Source: Euphorbia lathyris (lineage: Eukaryota; Streptophyta; Magnoliopsida; Malpighiales; Euphorbiaceae). From it: 64,000 nt of DNA. The position numbers and the translations under genes are program-made. The notes beneath the pieces were generated by a model. The model ran no database searches, had not been told where the DNA came from, and saw only the letters and a list, made by a program, of their open reading frames with translations. Within the stretch, counting starts at the first letter, position 1, and every line of letters begins with the position of its first letter. Positions 34,771-44,854 of the stretch are shown in pieces. The stretch spans positions 23,996,531 to 24,060,530 of the forward strand of contig NC_088910.1 of assembly GCF_963576675.1 (NCBI RefSeq), given 5' to 3'.

Positions 34771-35029
34771 TGTTAGAGATAATGTTCCTATTATCTCTGT
34801 AAATAGATTCCTATCTAGTTAGAGTTTCAATTTGTCTATATCCCTGGCTAGGTAGAGCTTCAATACTATTATACTTGTGTATTATATTCCTATACAAACT
34901 ACAATTGGCTCACTATAAATATAAAGCCTCTGAGCCATAATCATTAAGGTGATTCAAATCAATATTGTGCCTATTACTTATATCCCTCTATCTCCATATT
35001 ATTCTGTATATCAAACTATACATTCAACA
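34771..35029 (+). repeat. Copia A 3' LTR
   Basis: 259 bp, the same length as the 5' LTR, beginning TGTTAGAG and ending TTCAACA. Differences from the 5' LTR are mostly transitions. Confidence 0.93.
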
Positions 35030-37095
35030 AGTCACATAGAAGAGTAAAACGTGTATTTAATAGAGGATTGGTGAGAATAACCACGATAATCGTATGTAGA
35101 AATGAACTGAACTGCAATGAATTTATTCAACACTTGCTCACGAATAAAGTGGTAATCTAACCGGAATTGTTATGTACTATTATGAAAAATTGGGTTAAGA
35201 GTGAGTTAAATGGCCCCAATATAGTTTAGACAAAAGGTGAGAATAACCAGATATGGAGAAACCAAGTTCACAATGTAACGATTGTAACCAAAGTAGTTTA
35301 ACAGTGAAAATTGTGTCAACTTTGTACTCACAATCCATTGACCGGGAAATAATAGGTTGTTTTCTTGTGTTCCAAGAAATCAAACTCCACCTAAGGTAAA
35401 TGCAAAATACCATGGTGGACTGTCTATCATCTGGGCAATCACTCCAATCACTATATAGTGCATGTCACGAATAAAAGATGAAGAAAAAATGAGTCCATGA
35501 TTGTAGGACCTTTATATGTATTGCAACACTCGTTTTACAGCTTTCTAGTGTCCCTTGATCAGAAAATGCAAAAATTGACATAATTTGTTCACCGAGAATG
35601 AGATATCTAGACATGTCAGTGTGAGATATAGTAGAACTTCAACCATGTCTCGACATGATATTCATTCTCGTTGGAGTCGAGAATCACGCTCCCACTCAAG
35701 TTAGGATCTATCAATTCGAAACATTTTGAGGTTCGGTATCAAATTCTAGTATTTGATCAAGGTCTTGAATTGTATAAGTTCCCGTTCTTCCTTAAAATTC
35801 CTTCCATTCGAATAGAGAGGTCCGTTTGAACAAAGTTCCTCAAATAAGGTGAGACCATGGTCTACTTGCCCTAACTTAGAAAACTCGTTCTCTAGAAAAA
35901 TGACATCACGTTAGTCTATTTTTGTCATTTGGCCTTTCTCGTTTTCTTCCACTAGGACTTATCCATTTGACATGTCTGGGTATCTTATAAAGATACACTT
36001 TTTTTTACCTCTAGGGCCAAGTTTCCCAACCTTGCTCGAGGTATGGTGGGCGAAATTAGTGCAACTCTATGCTTTAAACATACTTAAGTCAGGTTTGCGA
36101 TCTGTCCATAACTCATATGGAGTTGAGGTGAAAAATTTGGAGGGCACTCAGTTTAGGACATATGTTGCTCTGAGTAAAGCATCTTTCCAATAGGAGATAG
36201 GCAGGTTTACTTCAACCACCGTAGACCTAATCATATTGAAAATAGTTTGATTTGTCCTTTCGGCAACACCGTTTTGTTACAGAGTGTACATAATGGACAA
36301 TTGGTGTGATATTCCTTTCTTATCGCATAAAGCTTTGAACTCATTTGAAAGGTATTCTCGACCATGGTCGGTTCTTAAAGTTTTAATATTTCTATCTAGT
36401 TGATTTTCAGCGAAGTTCATGAACTTCCTGAAACAACTAAGTTCTTCAGATTTGTGAGACATCAAATAGAAGTAACCATATCTAGTATAGTCATCTATGA
36501 AAGTGATAAAGCATTAGGCCCCACACCCCAGCCCTCATGTTCATTGGACCATAAACATCTGAGTGAATTAGTTGCAAAGGAAACTCGACTATAACAGTCT
36601 TCCTAAACAGTTATTTAGATATCTTTCCTTTAAGGCATGATTCACATAGAGGTAAATCTACCTTATTTAAATTACCTAATAGGTATTCTTTAGCTAATTG
36701 ACTCATTCAATACTGGCCTATATGATTTAATTTAGCATGTCATGGCTTAACATCTTTATTATTCACACAAGAAGAATAAGAAGTATGAAGGGAAAAACTT
36801 TCATTGGCATTCAAATTGTTAAGCCATTCGTAAGGTAACCAAAACCAAAATATTCATCATTAAAGCACAACCTCAAATTGTTATTATTAAAGAAAAAAAT
36901 TGAATCCTAAATTCAATAAAGCTATCATATAGAGGAGATTCTGAATTTGAGGAGCATAAAGGACATCTTAAAGAATCAGAGTGCAAAGAAGACAAAAACT
37001 TCATTCCTTCGACAAAGGTAAATAATAAGTTATGATTCCTCTTAAAGAACGAATAACTTTTTTCAACAAAGGGACCCATATGAATGGAGCTAAAT
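35030..37095 (-). pseudogene. Copia relic E (integrase, RT, RNase H)
   Basis: Minus-strand translation gives, in order, a gag/protease-adjacent piece (SLRCPLC, NHNLLFTFVEG), integrase parts (MMSHKSEELSCFRKFM, LRTDHGREYLSNEFK), an ELWTDRKP-like segment (37-36.0 kb), and an RNase H region (SLISWNTRKQPIISRS, LLWLQSL). Stops and frameshifts are frequent. Copia A is inserted near its 3' end. Related sequence occurs at 44430-44854, a different copy of the same family. Confidence 0.85.
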
Positions 37096-37362
37096 TAAAA
37101 AATATTATAGTCTGAGGAAGAAGATGGCCCCCTATCATCTTCCTCATCCGTCGCGGCTGGAGGGCTCCTAACCATTATGAACAGAAACTGAACTAAGGTG
37201 AAAAAGTTCTCCTTGAGGTTTTTTAGAGAGCGTCTTCCCCTCATGACTCCGCCTCTAGATAAATATGTAACGGAGAATGCATAACTTGTACTTTTTATTA
37301 TTATTGATGAAGTAATATATAATACCACAAGTGTACTTTACGAGATATAATGTCTGATTCAG
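37096..37362. other. Spacer
   Basis: Contains a short higher-GC piece (37110-37260) whose minus-strand reading is rich in Pro, Arg and acidic residues (ATDEEDDRG). No domain recognised. It may be the tail of Copia relic E or unrelated host sequence. Confidence 0.35.
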
Positions 37363-37620
37363 ATCAAAGGTCAAATTTGCCCTTAAAGTTAATGTGAATG
37401 GTTAATTTAACCCATATCAATCTTTGGGTATCAACCCATTTCTTAAAGTTCGCATGAAATGTCAAATTAATCAATGATCAAACCAGCTCTGAAAATTATA
37501 ATATATTTTGGGTGTTGTTAAACCCAGCCCCAATTTCCCACCTCTAGCCCTGTGAAAGGACGAAAGTACCCTTTGAGGCTTTGAGGTGGGAAAATAGGGG
37601 GAAAAACCTCTCCCGGCACG

Positions 37621-37780
37621 CGGGCGTGAGGTAATCACGCCTCACCACATGGTGAGGCATGAGGTAATCACGCCTCACCACAGGGTGAGGCGTGAGGCTA
37701 TCACGTCCGCACCTACGGTGAGGCGTGATAGCCTCACGCCTCACCCTGTGGTGAGGCGTGATTACCTCACGCCCGCATGA
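37621..37780. repeat. GC-rich palindromic array, left end of the PMD-MULE
   Basis: A perfect 46-bp inverted repeat (37660-37705 and 37724-37769) with an 18-nt loop, preceded by a further direct copy of the arm (37625-37659). The units are about 24-27 bp built on TCACGCCTCACC / GGTGAGGCGTGA. The minus-strand open frame it creates is a repeat artefact. Confidence 0.9.
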
Positions 37781-39871
37781 ATAAATCACCAAAAAAATTG
37801 TTGATAATTGTTGTTAACTCGAATTATCCGTTTAGAAATAAAATTACGGCATTTTAACTCGGATTACCCTTTAACAAATAAAATTTAAAAACATAAACAT
37901 TAAAATAAAAATTAATAAACATAAAAATTAATAAACATAAAAGAGTACATATAATATCAAAAGTGTTAAAATGTATGAAGTTCTACAAAAATAATTTAGT
38001 TCTCCCGACGCCACGCGTCCATAAACTCATCCATCTCCCTCTTAATGCGTGGAGCATCCTCGTCAGATCGGCGGGTAGCCGCTAGTTGGGTGACATGCCA
38101 CAACCAGCTAACCCACTGCAAATAAATAAATAAATATTAAAAAATAAATACATATAAACTAATACTAAATAATAATATTAAATAATAATAAACTTACAAA
38201 TTCGCTGTTGGCGCGAGCATGCTGGACCGGTCCAGCCTGTGGTGCATGAAGGAGATGAGGATGCGAATATCGCATATACCAATCCATATAAGCAGGATCA
38301 CAAGCAGTGGGATCGTATCCAACTGGTCGGCATCTCCTCCGATCAATGCCCCGAGCCGATGGAAATCTCCGCCAGGTATCCTCAACTGTGACAGAGGAAT
38401 GCGTGAGCTTGTACGATAAAGATCTCCATGGTCGTACTGCTTTATCAGGTCTAATACGCTCAGCTGGGATAGGCTGAGTATATCCGACCTGTCGCAGCGC
38501 TCGATCGGGCATATACTGCTCGACGATGTCTCTACACCTTATCCAACCGGCGTAGGACACTCGAAGCCGATCATCATCGGGGACAGGACCATAAGGCAAC
38601 CACGTCACCTGAAAAAAAATACTCAATAATAAATAATAATATACTATAAATAATACTTAAATTAATTCTAAAATTTTATAAAATACCTCTGCTGCCGTCA
38701 TACGATCTAGCTGCTCGCGTATGGTATCTAGTCGGGCAGTCGTCTTGCCTGGTACCCCGACCTCCCATCTTAGTGCACGGGTATGGTTAGCTGGGATCAC
38801 GTGAGCTAGTCTATGCGGCCGGAACACCAGAAAATACTCGTATATCCACGCCTGTAGTAGGGTCAAACATCCGCATATACCAGAACAGTCTCCTCTGCTC
38901 GCTATCCCCAGCTGCCGGTACAACGTGGAAAGTGTAGCAGACCCCCATGAAAATCTAGCTGCCCCTCTGATACCACCGTAAACCTCAGCAAGATGGGCCG
39001 GCCTAATCCTATCTCCACTCTTGTAAACAAACAAAGTGGGTCCAAGCATAAGCCACATCCACGCTGTGGCCCGAGTAGCGTCATCCCTACCCTGGATGAC
39101 AAGCCTGTGTATAGCCTCAACAAATACACCTCCACCACTCCAGAAACGTCGGGTCGGTGACAGAAGCTGCTCCCGATGCACCCCAAACATCATCATGCAC
39201 ATGGCATGAAGCCGGTCAGTAGTGGGAGACTCGGACACCATCGGACCGTTGATCGGGATCCGAAGAATCTGCCATACATCATACAGCTGGATAGTCATCT
39301 CCCCAAATGGCATGTGGAAGGAGTTCGTATCGGGTTGCCACCGCTCCACGAACGCAGTCAACAACGGAGTGTCGAGGTTCCTAAACATGAATTGTGGAAG
39401 GTGAGACAAACCAGTCTTCTCGATCATCTCCTTCAGTTGTAAAATGACACATATACAATTTATACAATTACTGAATGTTTTTGAGGTTTATAGTTAAAAA
39501 TACAAATTACAATAAATGTTGACAAACTAAATTATTCTTACCTCGGGTGACGCACCAGAAAACCACACCCACAAATCTCGACATGCTATTGATCTGTTGT
39601 AGCATGTCAGAAACGACCGAAGCTCTCATCCCAGCATCCGTGAGGCAATATGTCCTAGAAAACTAGGAATCACGGAACCATCAACGGGACCACCATCCAC
39701 CGGTCCACTAACTAGCCAACTCTCGTCCTCACTAGCTTTGGGACGTTTGCTGGTCCCTGAAAGTTATAAAATTATACTAAAACTATAAAATTATACTAAA
39801 ACTATACTGTAGTTATAAAATTATACTAAAGTTATACTAAAATTATACTAAACTATACTAAAGTTATAAAA

Positions 39872-41100
39872 TGAGTAAATTACACCAAAGGTACCTAAAA
39901 TATACCACAGTTCATACTTTGGTAACTCAATTAAATTTTGTCTAAAAAATATACCTTAAGTAATGGTGACCGGACAATTTAATACATTTAGCCGGTCATT
40001 AGTCGGTCAACACTAGTTTTGACCATTTTCAATTAAAATTTTGACTTTTTTCTCCTATTTCTTTCTATCCCTCTTCCGTTTTCATTTGCAGTAACTGAAC
40101 ATGAGCAAAATTTATTCTTCTTCCTTTTTCTTCCTTTTTCTTTTGTTTCTCTCTCTTGTTTCCTTTCTCTCTCCAAAAATAAAATTCAATAATGCTCCTG
40201 TCCGTTCTTTTCTTCCATGATATACTACACAAAGTTTGAAGAGAGAGATTTGGAGATTTGATAATGAACATTCTTGCCTGCAATTAATTTCCAGAACAAA
40301 GCCCCAAACACCCATAGAGTTCACTTGGATGGGTTCATCTTCTTTATTCTTTATTCATGCATTTTTTTTATAAATAAGAGGGGTTATTGTTGCTGCCGGC
40401 GGTGGAGCTCGAGAAAGAGAGATCTGGGTAGAAAGAGAGGAAGAAAATGATTTCTTCGATGTTAAGGTGTCTTCAATCTTCTATGTTGGTTTTCCTCCGG
40501 TATCCGATTTTCTTTACATCGTCTTCTTCTTCAGTCCATCTCTTGTCAAGGGTGGTGTTGCATCAGCGTCAGATGCTGATGATAAACAAAATCAGAGTTC
40601 AGTTGCAGTCTTATATTCCACCACTTCTATGGAAATCTCTCAGGCGGCTTCCGATCAAGGACGTGGAGACAAAGACGGAAGGAACTGCTAGTTGAAGACT
40701 TTGGTTTTATAGTTTATGGGTTTTTTTTCTTATTTCTTGTTCATTAAAAAAACAACAGAAATAGAGTTTGGTTGAGGGACACCAGAGAATTATAAAAGAT
40801 TTTGGTATTTTGTGAGATGAACAACAATGTAGAGAGAGAAGGAGAATTTTGTTGTTGGAGAGGAGAGAGAAACAGAGGAGAGAGATACATTCAAATGAGA
40901 AAGGAGAGAGTTGATCTTTTTAATTTTCAAATAAAAATTGTTAAATAAATGAGCAAATTCAAATTTACTGCTTACTGCCTGTAAAAATTATTAAATTGTC
41001 CGGTTAACCATACTCAAAGTATATTTTTGAGACAAAATATAATTCAGGTACCAAAGTGTGAACTGTGGTATATTTCAGGTACCTTTGATGTAATTTACTC
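39872..41100. mobile_element. MULE-like element in PMD intron 2
   Basis: 1,229 bp, with inverted ends GAGTAAATTACACCAAAGGT / ACCTTTGATGTAATTTACTC and arms of about 110-150 bp containing CCGGACAATTTAATA. The 9-mer GTTATAAAA flanks it (39863-39871 and 41101-41109), though the target is itself repetitive. The 820-bp interior differs in composition, with TC- and AG-rich runs on either side of two overlapping frames (40447-40695 and 40467-40691). Confidence 0.8.
40447..40695 (+). CDS. Unrecognised small ORF carried inside the MULE
   Basis: 82 codons from ATG 40447. The N terminus is rich in Ser, Leu and Arg with few acidic residues, as in organelle-targeting peptides, but this may be coincidence. 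An overlapping frame from 40467 (GTG start) would give a hydrophobic then polar 74-residue product. The TC-rich sequence before and AG-rich after could be UTR-like. It may be a captured gene fragment (Pack-MULE). I do not recognise either product. Confidence 0.25.
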   Translation: MISSMLRCLQSSMLVFLRYPIFFTSSSSSVHLLSRVVLHQRQMLMINKIRVQLQSYIPPLLWKSLRRLPIKDVETKTEGTAS

Positions 41101-41931
41101 GTTATAAAATTATACTAAAATTATACTAAAGTTATACTAAAATTATACTAAACTATACTAAAGTTATAAAATTATACTAAACTATACTAAAGTTATACTA
41201 AAATTATACTAAACTATACTAAAGTTATAAAATTATACTAAAATTATAAAATTATATTAAACTATACTAAAGTTATAAAATTATACTAAAGTTATAAAAT
41301 TATACTAAAGTTATACTAAAATTATACTAAAGTTATACTAAAATTAACTATTAAATTATACTAAAGTTATAAAATTATACTAAACTATACTAAAGTTATA
41401 AAATTATACTAAAATTATAAAATTATACTAAAATTATACTAAAAAATACATGTACTCGCAAAGCGACCTCGGCTGTCTGACCGGGGTCGGCTGCTCATCG
41501 ATATCCTCACCCTCGCGATCACGTGCAGCTGCAGACTGTCGCAGTACCTGGGCTACCACATCCAGGTAGTCCTCCACAGAATCGCTATCAGGCTCTCTGT
41601 CACCAAAATCAGTCGCCCCCTCCGATCCATGAATATCGGGCTGATCCACAATCGGCCCCCTCCTCACCTGCTCCGTCGCAGCCCCTCTCCGTCTATGACC
41701 GGATATATCAATACCACGCAATCTCGTATGCCATGGTGTATCATCCTCGTCGTCCATATCTAGACGACGAGCAGATGATGGGATGGATTTTCCACCCCTA
41801 GTAGGCCGCTCCGTCTACAAAAAATTACACTAAGTTAATCTAAAATTGTAACATATAATTTATAAATTACACTAAATTAATTTAAATGTAAATAATGTAA
41901 ATATAAATTAAAAAAAAACCTTGAGCGTATG

Positions 41932-42115
41932 AACATCACGCCCGCACCACTGGTCGGGCGTATGAACATCACATCCGACCTATGGTGCGGGCGTTTGAAC
42001 ATCACGCCTGACCAGTGGTACGGGCATGTGGCTATCACGCCCGCACCACTGGTCGGGCGTGATGTTCTTACGCCGGAACCACAAGTCTGGCGTGATGTTC
42101 ATATGCCTGACTGTT
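41932..42115. repeat. GC-rich subterminal array, right end of the PMD-MULE
   Basis: Seven or so units of about 24-27 bp, alternating ATCACGCCCGCACCACTGGT and GGTCGGGCGTGATGTTC-like words in both orientations. It lies inside PMD intron 1 (41815-42192). The shared TCACGCC core relates it to the left-end array. The plus-strand frame 41929-42132 is an artefact of the 3n-sized unit. Confidence 0.85.
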
Positions 42116-42388
42116 ATTCCGGCGATTTTTAAAAACGACCCACATATTCAAATTTGAAGCGTAAATCAACGAAATAAAATCGTAAATCTTACCATTTTCG
42201 CTTTCCCTTTACGACTTTTGTCACCATCCATGATTTGGTTCAAAAATTAGTCCGGATTTGATCGAAGATTGTATAGGGTTCTTGAGAGGTTTTGGGTTTT
42301 TTCAATTTTTGTGCAAAGGGTAGTTCGGTCAATTCCCGAGACTAGAGGTATAAATTAGTGGCTAGGTATAGTAATTCACTATATTTTA

Positions 42389-44429
42389 CATTTTCATACC
42401 TGACATCTATTTTTATACTTAAAAACTATTATATGCTGCGCAGCCGCAGAACGCATTGACGTCAGAGCATTACTTTATACGCCAGAATATCAAGGGTTTA
42501 GTAAGATTTTCTGCCTCTATTTTGAGAAGTTTCTATCAAAATTAATTGTATATAGCCTATAATCCTATTTTGAGGGATTTTTAAAGATTTCATTTGTTAG
42601 TTCGGTTTCAACACTTTTTAAATATATCTAAAACATAATAGTTTTTAAGTATAAAAATAGATTTCAGATATCAAAATATAAATACAATAAAATTTACGTG
42701 TAAAAAAATATTATACTTTTATAACTGAATTAATCCTGAGTTAATTTCATCATTCATGCTAACTTTAAAAATGAATTGATACTCAAAAGATTAATTTGAA
42801 TTAAATTAATGATGCGTACCAACTTTAAAAATGTATTTGACCCTTTATTAGTTTAATTCATTTTAAATGGAAAAAACAAAGTAACCCTATTAGGTTATAT
42901 TCATTTTAAAGTTAAATTGAGATGTAGAGAATGAGAAAAAGACGAAAAGTAACAATTTATTTTAAGGAGAATATTTAATTTGAATCCATATCCATAAATA
43001 TTTGCAGCTTGTGCCGAAATCTGGATCCAACTCACCAGTACTATTTCTACTTTTCGATTCCTTTTTGCTCTTTTTGTACATTTTATTTTACCACCAAACT
43101 TTTCCTTTATTAGACAAATTTCCCATTTCCTAATGTCTCAAATTTGATATTTTTTCTGTAACAATTATGCCAAACCTTTTAATTTTCTTTACACTGGAAA
43201 ATTCATATAAATTTGATAATTATATTTATATAATTAATTTCTTCTGTTACAAATATATTTATTTGTATGAACATGTACCGATCTCATTAATTTAATCTTA
43301 ATATTTTCGAGAAATTATAAATTCAGATATATATAATATTTTCAAACAAAGATCAATTTTATCCTATAATTAGTTCGATTACTTTTTAACTATCACATTT
43401 GACCTTTCAAATATTAATTATATCTAAAATATTCAGTATATTTGTAGTGTTATTAGCATAGTACAAAAAAAAAAACATGTTAAAATAATAAAAACTAAGA
43501 GATTTTTTAGATACTCATTTTTGTTATCATGTTTGTCACTTTTAAAAGAAGAGTTTCAGGTGTTTGGTTAGATATTTCTGTTTGCCTTTAAAAAATAGCT
43601 TTTTACAAAAGCAAACGGCAAATAACAGATAAATCAAACGAGCCGTAAATCTAGCAAATATAAATTAATCACTATTTTTTTGTTAAAGTATAAAAAATTG
43701 TTTATTAGGCTACTATAATACCATTTCAAGTAACTAACTAAAAATTTACGAAATTGTTTCAGTTTATCTATAAATTTATTTGGAATGATCGACGTGATAA
43801 TAAGACAACTCTAAAATAAACCAATTTATTTGAATTTATTATTCAATATAAATATTATAATTAAATTTGTATTATGAAATTAAATTCAATTTAATTTTTC
43901 CTTATAGAAAAAATTTGGATTTATCTCAAATAAAAACGGATTTGTGAACCTGAAATATCGTTTTTGTTCTTTTTTAATTAGAAATCCCATATGGGTGCAG
44001 TATAAAGTTAGCTACTAGGCCTTCTTGCTTAGGTTAATTAGAGTTTAGGTCCATAATCTGTTGAAATTACAGATTCACCCTCCATTACTTTTTTTTGGAA
44101 AAAAAAAACTCAATCAATTTATAAATGAAGGAACATTACACGAGAAGACAAAAGAGAGCTAAAAAAAAAAAAAAGGTTTTGAATGTCAAATTATAGGCGT
44201 GGCCAATTGCCAAACTTCACTAGCTTAATGAGTGAGCAACAAGGACCGACCTTCGATGAAAAAATGATAAAAACATCAATACACTTAGCTAATAAACATC
44301 GACAACACTCTAAATATTTACATGTTATTCATTCCCTATTCGCCATCGTAGCCCTTTAACAAGCCTTTCCCTCGAACTCCAGATAGCAAACTCGAATTAG
44401 AACCTAATCAAAATGACAAAAAGTCACCT
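42389..44429. other. AT-rich intergenic region
   Basis: No gene. An inverted pair TATTTTTATACTTAAAAACTAT (about 42412-42433, copy on the other strand near 42628-42650) suggests another small foldback element, perhaps the core of the older foldback split by the MULE. From 42853 to 44429 I see only AT-rich sequence, with A runs near 44100 and 44161. Confidence 0.5.
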
Positions 44430-44854
44430 CTAGATAAATATTTAGCTTTGAATTTATATGAAAGATATTTCTGGCCATGGTTAGTTCTCAAAGCTTTATT
44501 TAATCTTTTTATCTAATTGATTCTCAACAAGATTAATAAACTTTATGAAACATCTCATGACTTCAGACTTATGCGATATTAAAATATACGTGACCATACC
44601 TTGTATAGTCATTAATGAAAGTGATGAAATTATATAAGGCCATATGTCTTGACCTCATATTTATCGAAACACGCAAAGGATATAAAGCACGAGTTGACTT
44701 TCCAAACACAACCTTAGACTATTATCCTTAGGAATAACACTGAATCCTAAATTCAATAATAGATATAACAGAAGTTAGATTCCTTAGAATCTCAGGAGAA
44801 ATTAAGATATCATGCGGGAGAAGAGTCCAACCACCATGTAGATTTAATTTATAG
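44430..44854 (-). pseudogene. Copia relic D, protease/integrase part
   Basis: Minus-strand translation shows GGWTLLPHDILISPEILRNL-like text and then an integrase piece close to relic E (compare 44466-44500 with 36356-36390 on the plus strand, both with CCATGGT[CT][AG]GTTCT). Heavily interrupted. Its gag part lies at 54413-55300, on the far side of the solo LTR. Confidence 0.7.

Larger units (their letters stand above)
19398..35029 (+). mobile_element. Copia A: old Ty1-copia element, split by nested insertions
   Basis: Two 259-bp LTRs (19398-19656 and 34771-35029) begin TGTTAGAGATAATG and end TTCAACA. Flanks TGTCA / AGTCA share GTCA, an imperfect duplication. The primer site follows the 5' LTR, and a purine tract GAGGGGGG precedes the 3' LTR. 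LTRs differ at roughly 14 positions by eye, about 5%. The internal region carries gag, protease, integrase, RT and RNase H in decayed form. It is interrupted by a MULE-MITE (21552-22134) and by Copia B (23917-33373). Confidence 0.93.
39770..41445. repeat. Minisatellite in PMD intron 2, split by a MULE
   Basis: Tandem units of the type AAGTTATAAAATTATACTA, with variants ACTAAAATTATACTA, occupy 39770-39871 and 41101-41445. There are at least 15 irregular units on the right. The MULE at 39872-41100 interrupts the array. It is confined to the intron, so expansion has little coding effect. Confidence 0.85.
37996..42231 (-). pseudogene. Plant mobile domain (PMD/MAIN-like) gene, six exons, one in-frame stop
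   Basis: Exons on the minus strand: 42231-42193, 41814-41456, 39749-39542, 39430-38687, 38608-38198 and 38115-37996. Phases agree at every junction, for 627 codons. Exon 1 is MDGDKSRKGKAKM. Exon 2 is acidic and Arg-rich. Exons 3-5 form the PMD (Pfam aminotransferase-like, plant mobile domain): FGEMTIQLYDVWQILRIPI, WMWLMLGPTLF, YGGIRGAARFSWGSATLS, LLQAWIYEYF, then VTWLPYGP and WRRFP. MAIN/MAIL1 host relatives act in genome stability and silencing. Exon 3 has one TGA just after HIASRMLG and reads on in frame. The exon 2 donor and exon 3 acceptor are the least certain. Intron 2 holds a MULE insertion. Confidence 0.85.
37511..42379 (-). mobile_element. MULE carrying a plant mobile domain gene
   Basis: The 4,869-bp element has degenerate terminal inverted repeats: left GTTGTTAAACCCAGCC...CTACCCTTTG-like, right reverse strand ATTACTATACCTAGCC...ACTACCCTTTGC, about 65 bp each. 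Flanking 9-mers TATATTTTG (37502-37510) and TATATTTTA (42380-42388) differ at one base. The left end and intron 1 near the right end carry GC-rich repeats with TCACGCC words. No MURA-type transposase is present; the only gene is the PMD gene. PMD genes are known to travel in plant transposons. Confidence 0.8.
37372..42852. repeat. Older foldback element split by the PMD-MULE
   Basis: The left arm 37372-37490 and right arm 42717-42852 are imperfect inverted copies over about 110 bp. Both read GGTCAAAT, then CTTAAAGTT or TTTAAAGTT, then GGTATCAA/GAGTATCAA and AGCATGAA in order on opposite strands. The MULE (37511-42379) lies between them, so it landed inside this element. Exact outer ends and target duplication are not resolved. 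Confidence 0.6.

Noticed and set aside
37544..37792. Minus-strand ORF with repeated RRDYLTPHH-like peptide
   Set aside because: The frame exists because the palindromic repeat unit is close to a multiple of three. It lies in the MULE end, with no start context or domain.
41929..42132. Plus-strand ORF with repeated NITPAPLVGR-like peptide
   Set aside because: Same cause: it is the subterminal repeat array read through, inside PMD intron 1 on the opposite strand.
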